This document shows positions 48,778-57,231 of a DNA stretch of 64,000 nucleotides, piece after piece; position 1 is the first letter of the stretch, and every line of letters begins with the position of its first letter. The stretch covers positions 428,292 through 492,291 of the forward strand of contig NZ_RSEC01000021.1 in assembly GCF_003937945.1 (NCBI RefSeq), read 5' to 3'. This DNA comes from Amycolatopsis eburnea (lineage in GTDB: Bacteria; Actinomycetota; Actinomycetes; Mycobacteriales; Pseudonocardiaceae). A program made the position numbers and the translations under genes. The notes under the pieces were generated by a model, which was given only the letters and a program-made list of their open reading frames with translations, searched no databases and was not told the DNA's origin.

Positions 48778-49158
48778 TCACCAGCGCTCCCGCGGCGGCC
48801 GCGGCGTCTGGAACTTTGGCCAGTAATGAGCGAGCACCACGCGGGCCGCACGATAATCAGCCTTGGTCAGCGACTCGCCGATCCGACGTGGCCGTGCCAG
48901 CTGGCATTCCGCCTGCCACAGACGGGCTTCGCTGTGCTTGAAGCTGGCGGCCTCCAGGGCAGCGACTTCGGCTAGCTCACGTTCGCTGTCGCTGGCGGGG
49001 GCGCTCATCGCCTGGGTAAGACAGATGACACCGTCCGCCTCCGCGTCTGGTGACAGCGCGGAGAGGGTGCGTTCATCGTCGGGCTGGTCCTGAAGCGGAA
49101 CCAGGTCGCTCTCGTCGCCCACCTCAGCGGAGGGCGTCTCACCTTCACGCGCCGTCAC
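48778..49158 (-). CDS. Hypothetical acidic protein
   Basis: 126 residues from GTG 49158. The N-terminal half is acidic and probably disordered (AREGETPSAEVGDESDLVPL). The C-terminal half is helical (LAEVAALEAASFKHSEARLW, TKADYRAARVVLAHYWPKFQ). No family recognised. It ends 16 bp before the next gene, so co-transcription is likely. Confidence 0.5.
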   Translation of the reverse strand: MTAREGETPSAEVGDESDLVPLQDQPDDERTLSALSPDAEADGVICLTQAMSAPASDSERELAEVAALEAASFKHSEARLWQAECQLARPRRIGESLTKADYRAARVVLAHYWPKFQTPRPPRERW

Positions 49159-49233
49159 ACATCGATCATCGGGCGGACCGTCGTCGCAGGTGAAGGGGCT
49201 CGGCGATGCGTGTACTGATGCGCATCACTCGAA

Positions 49234-50217
49234 TCAGCTTGCGTCGGCCAATTCCCGCCGCCGAACAGCCCACTCTGACGACGCCCACTCTGCGGGCATC
49301 TCAGCCAGGCAGTCGCGTGCGGCCTGACGGGCGCCGGACTCGTCACCGAGAGCGCGAAGCACGAACGCTCGCTGCCCAAGGAAAAACGCCGGCGTGTACC
49401 AGTAGCCAGACGGTGGCAGCTCCTCGACCGGTGGCAGCCGCTCGACCATGCCATCTGCTTCGGTGAGCAATCGCACCGCATCGGCGCGCTCCTCGTTACG
49501 GGCGAGGACCTCAGCACGCTGGTATGTCTCGTATGTGCGTAGCCCGACGTGGACGCGAGTGTCACGCCGAGCAGCCTCAGACAGCGCGTCTGCGGCACTC
49601 AAGTCGTGGCGGCGAATCGCGCTGTACGCAGAGAACGAGAGGGCCGTCGACAGCCGTAGGGGATCGTCAGCTTCCATCGCGAGTACGGCGGCCCGGTCGA
49701 GGTGTTGGCGAGCCTGGTCCCACCGCTGCCCTGGGATAGCGAGCCAGCCGCGGTACTGCTCCAGCTCGGAAAGCAGCCCCACTGCTGCTGGACGCGTCGC
49801 AGAACGTGCGTTCGCGGCGAACTGTCGGGCTAGCTCACGCTGTGCGTCGACCATCGGGATGACGTGCGCCGAGCTGGTTTCGTCTTCCAGACGACGCACT
49901 GCGGTGAGCACTCCAGCGAGTGACTCCAAGGCTGCTGCGTCGACCCGCTGCGGCCGGTCGACTGCATCCGCGAGGCGCTCTTCCTCCGCGGGGCTAAGTG
50001 TCTCGGTGCCGAGCGACGGCCACAGATCGAGCAGCTCACCGCGGGCGTTGAGGAGTTCGTCAAGTCGGGCGGCGGTGCGCTTATCGGGGCGTTGAAGCTT
50101 CGCCTCGTAGCGGGAAAGTGTGGACTGCGAGATGGGCACGCTTCGCGCAAGCTTGCGCTGTGACAGCCCGGCTGCCTCCCGTAGGCGGAGCAGAGCAGCG
50201 CCGAAAGTTTCGGCCAT
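49234..50217 (-). CDS. XRE regulator with TPR-like sensor domain
   Basis: 327 residues. HTH at residues 5-60: FGAALLRLREAAGLSQRKLA, VPISQSTLSRYEAKLQRPDK. The long C-terminal part is made of TPR-type helical pairs (WDQARQHLDRAAVLAMEADD, PLRLSTALSFSAYSAIRRHD, QRAEVLARNEERADAVRLLT). This plan is like actinomycete plasmid and element regulators that sense peptides or small molecules. It may read the six-copy palindrome array about 600 bp upstream, but other readers are possible. Confidence 0.8.
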   Translation of the reverse strand: MAETFGAALLRLREAAGLSQRKLARSVPISQSTLSRYEAKLQRPDKRTAARLDELLNARGELLDLWPSLGTETLSPAEEERLADAVDRPQRVDAAALESLAGVLTAVRRLEDETSSAHVIPMVDAQRELARQFAANARSATRPAAVGLLSELEQYRGWLAIPGQRWDQARQHLDRAAVLAMEADDPLRLSTALSFSAYSAIRRHDLSAADALSEAARRDTRVHVGLRTYETYQRAEVLARNEERADAVRLLTEADGMVERLPPVEELPPSGYWYTPAFFLGQRAFVLRALGDESGARQAARDCLAEMPAEWASSEWAVRRRELADAS

Positions 50218-50351
50218 CGTGCTACCTCGGTTCGCGGAGTCAACCTCTCCGCGTGCCCCCGGGAGCTACCCGGGGGCCGTTCCTCCGCGAAGAGGTACCG
50301 CGCCAGCCTACCTGTGTTGCGAGGCCGGTCACATGGCGGTCAGCGACCTCG

Positions 50352-50777
50352 CTACTGCTGGTTGGCCTGCCAGTCGTAACCCCGCTCGTTGGCCCGGGGA
50401 GCGTTCTCGATGCGCTCCCAGTCGGCTGCGTTCCGCCGGCGCTGCTCCATCTGCACAAGCTCCGCCTCGTTCGCCGCCTGCCGGATCTGCGTCGCCAGCG
50501 TCGTCAGCGATACGTGAAGAGCGTGCTCAGCGGGCATGCCCTCTTCAAGGACACGTCCAAGGGTCGTCATGCCGCCCTCAACGACCCTCAGGGAAGCGGC
50601 AAGGTCCACGAGAACAGCGTCCATGCCGCGGAGGATCGTGGTGTCTGCGGCGGGACGTGAGAGGGCTGCCGAGTACTGCTCCGCAGCCTGCGTGAGGGAG
50701 CCGCTACGGAAGCGGCCAGATCCGCCAGCGCCCACGCTCGGGTTGGTGACGCGGCGACGGGTGTCGTTGGCACTCAT
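50352..50777 (-). CDS. Hypothetical protein with palindrome-array promoter
   Basis: 141 residues from ATG 50777, with AGGAG six bases upstream. Gly/Ser-rich N-terminus (TNPSVGAGGSGRFRSGSLTQ) followed by helices (VLVDLAASLRVVEGGMTTLG, VSLTTLATQIRQAANEAELV, QMEQRRRNAADWERIENAPR). No family recognised. Its 5' region carries six GGACAT...ATGTCC sites, the nearest 32 bp from the start codon, so the gene is strongly regulated or lies beside a functional DNA site. Confidence 0.6.
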   Translation of the reverse strand: MSANDTRRRVTNPSVGAGGSGRFRSGSLTQAAEQYSAALSRPAADTTILRGMDAVLVDLAASLRVVEGGMTTLGRVLEEGMPAEHALHVSLTTLATQIRQAANEAELVQMEQRRRNAADWERIENAPRANERGYDWQANQQ

Positions 50778-50808
50778 GGTTACTCCTAGTGTTCGATTTG
50801 GGCGGCCT

Positions 50809-51030
50809 GGACATGATGTCCAGAGTTGACCGCGGGGAACGGTTGTGTCTGCGTTGTCGCTGGTCGCTGAGGTGTCGAGTGCTCCCCGCCGCCATGGGCG
50901 GTCATCATGTCCACGCCGCCTCCCTGGCACTGTTTCGCCAGCTCAGGTCGCACGGACATGATGATCAGACATGATGACCGGATCCTGTCCGCCCGGACAT
51001 CATGTCCAAGATCAGCCGGACATGATGTCC
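50809..51030. repeat. Array of six GGACATSATGTCC-type palindromes
   Basis: Copies lie at 50809-50821 (perfect), 50900-50912 (one change), 50954-50966 (two changes), 50967-50979 (abutting the previous one), 50995-51007 (perfect) and 51018-51030 (perfect). The last two are 23 bp apart. The array fills the gap between the DUF2637-like gene and the start at 50777. Confidence 0.8.
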
Positions 51031-51032
51031 GG

Positions 51033-51701
51033 TCACTTAGAGCTACCTTTTGCCAGTAGCGCGAACCCCGACACGACCATGAGCCCATCGATCACCAGCG
51101 GGCCGACACCGGCACCGAGTCCGCTGTAACCCCAGGTCGTCAGCACGTCCCGGATGTGGCCGTAGGAGATGATCGCGGAGCCCGCCGCGACCACCCCGAC
51201 ACCACCGAACCTGGCGAATCGCCAGAGCCCGCCAGCTGGCCACGGCACCCGCGAAAGCACCTCGACCGCGATGAGCAACGCGACCGGCCAGACTGCCGCT
51301 CCGAGCTGAGCGACCAGGCTTGGTGACCAGCTGGCGCCAGCGCCGCCAGGCGGGATCCGGGCGGCCAAGACGTTGGCGGCGATGGAGACGACGGAGCCGA
51401 ACACGAACCCTGCCCATGCCACGAACATGCCGCCTGCTGGCGGTGCGCTGGTGACGCTCTGACCTGCGCTGGTGCCCTTTTCTGGCGGCGCTGGCGGCGC
51501 TGGCGGCTCGCTGGCGACCTCTGTCGCCAGCTCCTCCTCCATCGCCTCCAGGGCCTTCCTGATCTGGTGGTCGGTGGCTCCGGTGAGGGTTGCGAGCGTC
51601 GGCCGGCCAGGTCGCTTCTCGCCCCGCTCCTCCGCCTCTCGGTAGTGCTGGCGGATCGCTGTCACCAGTTCTTCACCAGCTGGCGCTAGTGTCTGCGTCA
51701 C
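51033..51701 (-). CDS. DUF2637/SpdB-like membrane protein
   Basis: 222 residues. The first about 65 form a small helical or HTH domain (ELVTAIRQHYREAEERGEKR, PTLATLTGATDHQIRKALEA). A Pro/Ala linker follows, then four hydrophobic helices: MFVAWAGFVFGSVVSIAANV, VWPVALLIAVEVLSRVPWPA, GGVGVVAAGSAIISYGHIRD and LGAGVGPLVIDGLMVVSGFA. The last helices match DUF2637 proteins of actinomycete conjugative elements (Spd-like, membrane spread proteins). No FtsK-type transfer protein accompanies it here. Confidence 0.75.
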   Translation of the reverse strand: MTQTLAPAGEELVTAIRQHYREAEERGEKRPGRPTLATLTGATDHQIRKALEAMEEELATEVASEPPAPPAPPEKGTSAGQSVTSAPPAGGMFVAWAGFVFGSVVSIAANVLAARIPPGGAGASWSPSLVAQLGAAVWPVALLIAVEVLSRVPWPAGGLWRFARFGGVGVVAAGSAIISYGHIRDVLTTWGYSGLGAGVGPLVIDGLMVVSGFALLAKGSSK

Positions 51702-51761
51702 GGTCGGACTCGCTTCCGATCGAGGTCCCCGGCGGTGGTGCTACACCGGTCGGGGACCGCC

Positions 51762-51989
51762 TTACTTCTGGTCCGGGTTGTAGATGGCGAGGGGTTCGCC
51801 GAAGTCGCCGTAGGTGGCGGCGAACAGCTCATGAAGAGCTTGGGCATAGGCCGCCGCGTAGGCCCGGTCAGCTTCCCTGCCGGTCGTCTCGTAGAGAGCT
51901 TGGTGGCCGTCACGGTCGCGCTTCAGCTTCTCCGCGAACCCCTCAAGGTCGTAGTCGTCAGCGACCGGGCCGTCGTCAGTTGGCGACAT
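51762..51989 (-). CDS. Small hypothetical protein
   Basis: 75 residues from ATG 51989, overlapping the lipoprotein stop by 14 bp. Acidic N-terminus then helical DLEGFAEKLKRDRDGHQALY, READRAYAAAYAQALHELFA. No family recognised. Sits between the lipoprotein and DUF2637-like genes in the same direction. Confidence 0.55.
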   Translation of the reverse strand: MSPTDDGPVADDYDLEGFAEKLKRDRDGHQALYETTGREADRAYAAAYAQALHELFAATYGDFGEPLAIYNPDQK

Positions 51990-52347
51990 ACGTGCACTGA
52001 TCCTTTCCGCGGATGTAGACCACCTGGTCTGTCGCGTCGGTGATCGTGCACTCGGTCACCGGCCGGTCGGCAAACCCGGAGAGGGTGACGGACACGGTGC
52101 TGCCCTTGTCAACGGTGATCTTGCGGGAGACCGGGGTGGAAAGACCGGGGATCTGCTCGGTGCGAACCCCGCCGGATGCGGTCGGGTCGGTGTACGCGAT
52201 CTGGTCTGCTCCGAGACCTCCCACCGTGAGAGTGACCTTCTCTGCGGCTGGCTCGCTCCCCGTCGGCGAAGCGGGGATGTCAGTGGACGTGGAGGAACAA
52301 GCCGCAAGTGTGAGAGCGGCTGCGGCGGTGATGATGGTCAGCTTCAT
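51976..52347 (-). CDS. Putative lipoprotein of the element
   Basis: 123 residues. Signal and lipobox MKLTIITAAAALTLAACSST, then a Ser/Pro/Thr linker and a beta-sandwich-like domain (EKVTLTVGGLGADQIAYTDP, KITVDKGSTVSVTLSGFADR, PVTECTITDATDQVVYIRGK) with two cysteines. It resembles small MmpS-like secreted domains. As the first gene at the right end, it could alter the host surface, e.g. superinfection or entry exclusion (inference). Confidence 0.65.
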   Translation of the reverse strand: MKLTIITAAAALTLAACSSTSTDIPASPTGSEPAAEKVTLTVGGLGADQIAYTDPTASGGVRTEQIPGLSTPVSRKITVDKGSTVSVTLSGFADRPVTECTITDATDQVVYIRGKDQCTYVAN

Positions 52348-52392
52348 GACCGGCGGTCGCAGTTGATCAGTTCCCTGTTACGAGGGATCTCG

Positions 52393-52411
52393 TTCCGTCC
52401 AGGTTCCGTGG
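52393..52411. promoter_or_regulatory. Candidate integrase arm sites, right
   Basis: TTCCGTCCA at 52393-52401 and TTCCGTGG at 52404-52411 repeat the left-end motif with the same 11-bp spacing and orientation, about 100 bp from the right core. Confidence 0.5.
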
Positions 52412-52464
52412 CACAGCCGTCAACAGCAGTCAATTGCAGGTGACTGCCAGCGGTCCTACCAGGG

Positions 52465-52554
52465 TCAAAGGAGCCTGTGCTCTGCGGACCCGAAGGTCGG
52501 TGGTCCGTGCAGGAAGAAGACGTCGATCTTCCGTTCCCGCAGCGGCAGGTTCAT
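52465..52554 (-). pseudogene. 5' stub of the interrupted EXPERA gene
   Basis: ATG 52554 begins the native N-terminus MNLPLRERKIDVFF; beyond the 18-bp core the frame enters the element and stops after 15 foreign residues (LHGPPTFGSAEHRLL). The native promoter thus remains here, divergent from the DUF1295 gene, and now drives only this stub. Confidence 0.7.
52513..52530. repeat. Attachment core, right end
   Basis: Same 18-mer as at 36010-36027. To its right lie the native first eight codons of the EXPERA gene (start 52554), so the uninterrupted gene can be rebuilt by joining the two flanks. Confidence 0.85.
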
Positions 52555-52584
52555 GCCGCCGATCTTAAGTCCTATTGTGAGGGG

Positions 52585-53364
52585 ATGGACGCGCTGCGGG
52601 TGTGCCTGTACGTCTTCGCCGGGGTGACGCTCGGCACCTGGGTGCTGTCGGTGCTGACCAGGGAGTACTCCTGGGTGGACCGGATCTGGTCGATCGTCCC
52701 GGTCGCGTACCTGGCGATCTTCGCCGGCGCCGCCGGGTTCGCCGACGCCCGGCTGAACGTGATGTTCGCGCTGGTCACCCTGTGGGGGATCCGGCTGACG
52801 TTCAACTTCGCCCGGAAGGGTGGCTACGCACCCGGTGGCGAGGACTACCGGTGGGCGGTGCTGCGCGGACGGATGGCGCCGTGGCAGTTCCAGGTGTTCA
52901 ACTTCTTCTTCATCTCGCTGTACCAGAACGCGATCCTGCTGCTGATCACGCTGCCCGCGTACACCGCGTTGGAGAACCCCGGCTCGTTCGGCGTGGCGGA
53001 CGTCGTCGTCGCGGTGGTCTTCCTGGCGTTCCTGGCCGGGGAGACGGTCGCGGACCAGCAGCAGTGGGCGTTCCACCGCGAGAAGCACGCCGGCCGCGCG
53101 CCGACGCGGTTCCTCCAGGACGGGCTGTTCCGCTACTCGCGGCACCCGAACTTCTTCTTCGAACAGGCCCAGTGGTGGGTGATCGCGGTGTTCGGGATCG
53201 TCGCCGGCGGTCCGCAGTGGACGGTCGCCGGAGCGGTGCTGCTCACGCTGTTGTTCGTCGGGTCGACGAAGTTCACCGAGAGCATCACGAAGTCGCGCTA
53301 CCCGGAGTACGCGGACTACCAGCGGCGGACGTCCGCGGTGGTGCCCTGGCCGGCCCGCGGATGA
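52585..53364 (+). CDS. DUF1295 membrane protein (steroid 5-alpha-reductase-like)
   Basis: 259 residues from ATG 52585. A TATTGT -10 lies at 52573-52578, so the mRNA is likely leaderless. About six membrane helices, with [51 protein letters not shown] near the start. The signature [20 protein letters not shown] and [19 protein letters not shown] closes the family pattern. Related to isoprenylcysteine methyltransferase and 5-alpha-reductase folds; probably a membrane reductase. It is coupled by ATGA to the hydrolase gene. In the intact chromosome it was divergent from the EXPERA gene, which suggests shared lipid metabolism. Confidence 0.85.
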   Translation: MDALRVCLYVFAGVTLGTWVLSVLTREYSWVDRIWSIVPVAYLAIFAGAAGFADARLNVMFALVTLWGIRLTFNFARKGGYAPGGEDYRWAVLRGRMAPWQFQVFNFFFISLYQNAILLLITLPAYTALENPGSFGVADVVVAVVFLAFLAGETVADQQQWAFHREKHAGRAPTRFLQDGLFRYSRHPNFFFEQAQWWVIAVFGIVAGGPQWTVAGAVLLTLLFVGSTKFTESITKSRYPEYADYQRRTSAVVPWPARG

Positions 53365-54173
53365 CGGTCGTCGGGGCGCTGCAGCTCGGGACGGGTGTTC
53401 CCGTCGAGCGGATCCTGGCGTTCGAGGACGACATCCGCGGCGCCGACCTGGTGGTCCTGCCGGAGGCCGTCCTCGGCGGCTACCCGGGCCGGACGCCGTT
53501 CGTGGAGTACTTCGCCGCGTCGGTGCCGGTTCCCGGACCGGAGGTTTCGGCGCTGGCCGGGCTCGCGGCCCGGACCGGCGCGTCCCTGGTGGCGGGCGTG
53601 ATCGAGCGCGACGGTTCGACGCTCTACAGCACGGCGGTGTTCCTCGACCCGGCGCTGGGTCTGGTCGCCAAGCACCGCAAGCTGGTCCCGACGGCCCGCG
53701 AGCGCCTCGCCTGGGGCCGCGGCGACGGCTCGACCCTCCCGGCGGTCCCGACCGCGGCCGGCCTGGCGGGCGCGGCGATCTGCTGGGAGAACCACATGCC
53801 GCTGTTCCGGGCGGCGATGTACGCGAAGGGCGTGGAGATCTGGTGCGCCCCGACGGCGGACGACCGCGACGTCTGGCAGGCGTCGATGCGCCACATCGCG
53901 GACGAGGGCCGGTGCTTCGTGGTTTCGGCATGCCTGTACGAGACCGCGGGTGAGGATCCGTTCCGGGGCGGGAGCGTGATCGTGGGCCCGCTGGGTGACG
54001 TGCTGGCGGGGCCGCTGCGGGACGCCGAAGGCCTGATCACGGCGGAGATCGACTTGGCGGACATCGTGGCGGCGCGGCAGAGCCTGGACGTTTCGGGGCA
54101 CTACGCGCGGCCGGACGTGTTCTCGCTGACGGTGGACGAGCGCCCGCGGGACGGCGTCACCTTCCTGCGGTGA
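53361..54173 (+). CDS. Carbon-nitrogen hydrolase (nitrilase superfamily)
   Basis: 270 residues. The Glu-Lys-Cys triad is seen in order: [20 protein letters not shown] (Glu about residue 35), [13 protein letters not shown] (Lys) and [20 protein letters not shown] (Cys). The CWEN context and length fit the nitrilase branch more than amidases. ATG 53361 overlaps the DUF1295 stop as ATGA, so both are co-translated, although their biochemical link is not obvious. Cytoplasmic. Confidence 0.85.
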   Translation: MTVVGALQLGTGVPVERILAFEDDIRGADLVVLPEAVLGGYPGRTPFVEYFAASVPVPGPEVSALAGLAARTGASLVAGVIERDGSTLYSTAVFLDPALGLVAKHRKLVPTARERLAWGRGDGSTLPAVPTAAGLAGAAICWENHMPLFRAAMYAKGVEIWCAPTADDRDVWQASMRHIADEGRCFVVSACLYETAGEDPFRGGSVIVGPLGDVLAGPLRDAEGLITAEIDLADIVAARQSLDVSGHYARPDVFSLTVDERPRDGVTFLR

Positions 54174-54191
54174 CACCGTCCCGGGCGAGGC

Positions 54192-54938
54192 TCACACCGC
54201 CAGGCGGCCGCCGTCCACCGGGACGATCGCGCCCTGGACGAAGCTCGAGTCGTCCGTCACCAGGAAGGCGATCGCCGCCGCGATTTCCGACGGGGACGCC
54301 ACCCGGCCCGCCGGGCCAGCGGCCGCCAGTTCGTCCAGGCCGTCGCCGAACGCCGCCGTGCCTTCGGTGCGGGTCGGGCCCGGGCTGACCGCGTTGACCC
54401 GGACGCCGGACGGGCCGAACTCCGCTGCCCACGCCTTGGTCAGCAGCTCCACCGCCGCCTTCGACGAGCCGTACAGCGCCATGCCCGTCATGCCGCGCGT
54501 CGCGACCATCGTGGACACGTTGACGATCGCGCCGCGCCCGCGGGCGGCCATCTCCGGGGCCAGTTCCGCGACGAGGTAGAACGGCGCCTTCACGTTGATC
54601 GCGTATACGCGGTCGTACTCCGCCTCCGCCGTCGAAGCCGTGGGTCCGGTCGGGAAGATGCCCGCGTTGTTCACGAGCACGTCGATGTGGCCGCCTGCTT
54701 CCCGCGCTCGGTCGGCGAGGGCGCGGACCGACGCGGCGTCGGTCAGGTCGGCCGCCACGAAGTCGGCCTTGCCGCCCGCCTCGCGGATGGCCGACACGAC
54801 CTCGGCTCCGCGCGCCGCGTCCCGGCCGGACAGGACCACGTGGGCGCCGAGCCCGGCCAGCGTGGTCGCCGTCGCGCGGCCGATGCCGCTCGTCCCGCCG
54901 GTCACCAGCGCCGTCGACCCGGACAGATCTGCACTCAT
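54192..54938 (-). CDS. Short-chain dehydrogenase/reductase
   Basis: 248 residues with GGAGGAGTTGAACG before ATG 54938. Cofactor motif VTGGTSGIGRATATTLAGLG, then NNAGIFPTG, catalytic VNVSTMVATRGMTGMALYGS SKAA with Tyr-x-x-x-Lys (YGSSK), and C-terminal GAIVPVDGGRLAV. A classical SDR of broad substrate type, NADP- or NAD-dependent. It stands alone between the hydrolase and LysR genes, so substrate is unknown. Confidence 0.9.
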   Translation of the reverse strand: MSADLSGSTALVTGGTSGIGRATATTLAGLGAHVVLSGRDAARGAEVVSAIREAGGKADFVAADLTDAASVRALADRAREAGGHIDVLVNNAGIFPTGPTASTAEAEYDRVYAINVKAPFYLVAELAPEMAARGRGAIVNVSTMVATRGMTGMALYGSSKAAVELLTKAWAAEFGPSGVRVNAVSPGPTRTEGTAAFGDGLDELAAAGPAGRVASPSEIAAAIAFLVTDDSSFVQGAIVPVDGGRLAV

Positions 54939-55043
54939 CGTTCAACTCCTCCGAAGACCCGGGTGTCTCCCCGGTCGGAGGGTTCAAGCGCGAGGCCCGC
55001 CAAGGACTTCCGGCGAAGCGTTCGGCATCGCTTATGCCCGCGA

Positions 55044-55931
55044 TCAGTCCGCTCGATAGTCCTCCAAAGCGGCGACGAACTCCGCGACGTCACGCCGGTG
55101 CGACGCCGCGGGCCAGACCGCCCACGTCCGCCGGACGATCGGGGTGCCCGCCAGCGGCACCCACCGCACCGTGTCCGGCAGCGGGTACGGCCACTCGGGC
55201 GGCGCGAACGCGTACGCCCCGCCCGCGTTGACCGCCGGGATCTTCAGCTCGACGATCAGCCGCTGCTCTTCCGGGACCTCCGGGCCGACGTCGAGGCCGT
55301 GGCTGCGCAGGATCGCCGCCAGCTCGTCGTACCAGGCCGGGCTGCCCGCGCGGGCGAACGCGAACCACTCCAGCCCGGCCAGGTCCTCCAGCCGGACCGG
55401 CGAACCCAGCTTCTCCGCGAGGTCCGCGGCCAGCAGGACGCCGACGTCCTCCGCCACCACGAGCACCGCGTCCAGGTCGGGCCCCGGCGGGCGCTCGCGC
55501 ACCAGCCCGACGTCCAGCTCGCCCGCGCGCAGCGCCGCCACCTGCGCCACCGACGACAGGTGCCGGGCCTGCACCCGCGTCTCCGGGTACGCCGCCGCCA
55601 GCCGCGCCAGCGCCGAGGGCAGCAGTTCCGGCGGCAGTTCCAGGGGAACGCCGACGCGCAGCACGCCTGTCGTGGTGTGGCGTGCCAGCGCGGCGAGGGC
55701 CTGGTCGTGCCGCGCCAGCACCGCCCGGGCCTCGCCCAGCAACGTCGCACCGGCGTCCGTGGTCCGCACGCCGGTGCTCGTGCGCACCAGCAGCTGGAGG
55801 CCCAGCCGCCGTTCCAGCGCCGTTATCGTCTGGGACAGCGCGGGCTGGCTGAGGTGCAGCTGCCGCGCCGCCTTCGACATCGTCCCGGCCTCGACCACCG
55901 CGACGAACGCCCGCATCTCCCGGATCTCCAT
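55044..55931 (-). CDS. LysR-family transcriptional regulator
   Basis: 295 residues starting at ATG 55931, sharing a base with the P450 stop (TGATG). HTH: MEIREMRAFVAVVEAGTMSK, AARQLHLSQPALSQTITALE, RRLGLQLLVRTSTGVRTTDA. The effector domain begins GVLRVGVPLELPPELLPSAL and has the usual two lobes. Co-translation after the P450 is unusual for LysR genes, which are normally divergent from their targets, so it may adjust P450 expression through an operon loop. Confidence 0.9.
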   Translation of the reverse strand: MEIREMRAFVAVVEAGTMSKAARQLHLSQPALSQTITALERRLGLQLLVRTSTGVRTTDAGATLLGEARAVLARHDQALAALARHTTTGVLRVGVPLELPPELLPSALARLAAAYPETRVQARHLSSVAQVAALRAGELDVGLVRERPPGPDLDAVLVVAEDVGVLLAADLAEKLGSPVRLEDLAGLEWFAFARAGSPAWYDELAAILRSHGLDVGPEVPEEQRLIVELKIPAVNAGGAYAFAPPEWPYPLPDTVRWVPLAGTPIVRRTWAVWPAASHRRDVAEFVAALEDYRAD

Positions 55932-57184
55932 CAGCCGGACCACCGGATCGGCAGCGATTTCAGCCCGTTCTGGAAGTTCGACCGCAGCCGCACCGGGTCC
56001 CCCGCCAGGGAGACGGGACCGAGGAGGTCCAAGACCGCACTGAACATCGCCCGCATCTGCACCCGCGCCAGGTGCGCACCCAGGCAGAAGTGCGGGCCGT
56101 GGCCGAAGGTGAGGTGGTCGTTCGGCGTGCGCCCGACGTCGAAGGTGTCCGGGGAAGGGAACACCGCGGGATCCCGGTTGGCCGAAGAGAACCACACCAC
56201 CACCTTGTCCCCGGCGCGGATGTCCACATCGGACAGCCGGACGTCGGAAACCGCCGTGCGCCGGAAGTGCATCACCGGAGTCCACCACCGGAGCATCTCC
56301 TCGACCGCCGACGGCAGCAGTGACCGGTCCGCCAGCAGCCGCCGGTATTCCGCGGGGTGCGAGAGCAGCGCGAGCATCCCGCCCGGCAGGCCGTTGCGCA
56401 GGGTTTCGTTGCCCGCCACCGAAAACAGCCAGAACAGGTTCTCGAATTCGGCGAGCGAGACGCGCCCGCCGTCGTCACCGACGTGCCGCATCAGGTTGCT
56501 CATCACGTCGTCACCCGGGTGCGAGCGCTTGTACTCGCCCAGCGCGTTCGCGTACGCGTAGAGATCCGGCATCCCCGCGCGCGTCCGCGGATCCGGCATC
56601 GAGCCGTCCGGCCCCGGCGACGGGCGCACGGCGAGCGCGGCCCGCGCCAGGTCGCTCACCTCCGAGACCGAAACCGTCGAGCTGACCGCGTACTCGGCGT
56701 CCTGGTAGCCGATCACGCGGTTGCTCCAGTCGTACATCAGCCGCCGGTCCTGCTCCGGCACGCCGAACACCCCGGCCAGGGTGATCAGCGGCAGATCGGC
56801 GGCCACCGCGGCGAAGTCGCACTCGCCGTCGCCGGCCACCGCCGAAACGAGGTCCCGCGCCCACCTTTCGATCTGCGAAGTCAGCTTCGCGACAGCACGC
56901 GGGGTGAACGCCTTCGTCAGCAGCCCGCGCAGCCTGCCGTGCTCCGGCGGATCCATGTTCAGCATCATCCGGCGCACGTACGCGAGGTCGGCCGCGTCGC
57001 GGATCTGCGTCCCGCCCAGCTGCGACGAGAACACCGCCGGGTCGCGCAGCACCCGCCGCACTTCGGCGTGCCCGAGGACGGCCCAGAAGTCGTCGACGCG
57101 CACCACCGGGCCGGCGCGCCGCAGCCGCGCCAGCTCGTCGTACGGGACCCCTCGCACGTAGGTGTCCGGATCGGTGATCGTCAC
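55931..57184 (-). CDS. Cytochrome P450
   Basis: 417 residues from GTG 57184 (GTG 57214 is an alternative). I-helix FSVAGNETLRNGLPGG has the Ala-Gly-x-Glu-Thr oxygen-activation motif; the ExxR helix is EEMLRWWTPV. The haem loop is FGHGPHFCLGAHLARVQM with Cys367 as ligand. The sequence is nearest to bacterial CYP families such as CYP124/125-like lipid or steroid hydroxylases. No ferredoxin gene is adjacent. It is the first gene of an operon with a LysR regulator and lies divergent from an alpha/beta hydrolase. Confidence 0.9.
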   Translation of the reverse strand: MTITDPDTYVRGVPYDELARLRRAGPVVRVDDFWAVLGHAEVRRVLRDPAVFSSQLGGTQIRDAADLAYVRRMMLNMDPPEHGRLRGLLTKAFTPRAVAKLTSQIERWARDLVSAVAGDGECDFAAVAADLPLITLAGVFGVPEQDRRLMYDWSNRVIGYQDAEYAVSSTVSVSEVSDLARAALAVRPSPGPDGSMPDPRTRAGMPDLYAYANALGEYKRSHPGDDVMSNLMRHVGDDGGRVSLAEFENLFWLFSVAGNETLRNGLPGGMLALLSHPAEYRRLLADRSLLPSAVEEMLRWWTPVMHFRRTAVSDVRLSDVDIRAGDKVVVWFSSANRDPAVFPSPDTFDVGRTPNDHLTFGHGPHFCLGAHLARVQMRAMFSAVLDLLGPVSLAGDPVRLRSNFQNGLKSLPIRWSG

Positions 57185-57231
57185 GCCGCCGACCCTAGCC
57201 GCGCCCACCGACAATTTGGGAGGCTGCGCGG

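Larger units (their letters stand above)
36010..52530. mobile_element. 16.5-kb site-specific integrative element with tape-measure gene
   Basis: Defined by an 18-bp direct repeat at both ends, one copy on either side of the interrupted EXPERA gene. The integrase is at the left end reading outward. Cargo includes a repressor/excisionase switch, a replication-initiator-like gene, a lone phage tail tape-measure gene, two more excisionase-like HTH genes, an XRE regulator, a DUF2637-like membrane protein and a lipoprotein. G+C is moderately lower than the host. No conjugation translocase, relaxase, terminase, portal, capsid or lysis gene is seen. It thus resembles neither a full prophage nor a typical AICE; a phage satellite or decayed hybrid are the main readings. 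Confidence 0.85.

Noticed and set aside
50809..51030. Palindrome array considered as a CRISPR array
   Set aside because: Repeat units are only 13 bp, spacing is irregular (13 to 91 bp), and no cas genes are present.
36010..52530. Element considered as a conventional AICE (pSAM2/pMEA300 type)
   Set aside because: Int, xis, a replication-type gene and a DUF2637-like protein fit, but no FtsK-like TraB is found and a phage tape-measure gene is present.
36010..52530. Element considered as an intact prophage
   Set aside because: Only the tape-measure gene is a virion gene; terminase, portal, capsid, tail tube and lysis genes are absent.
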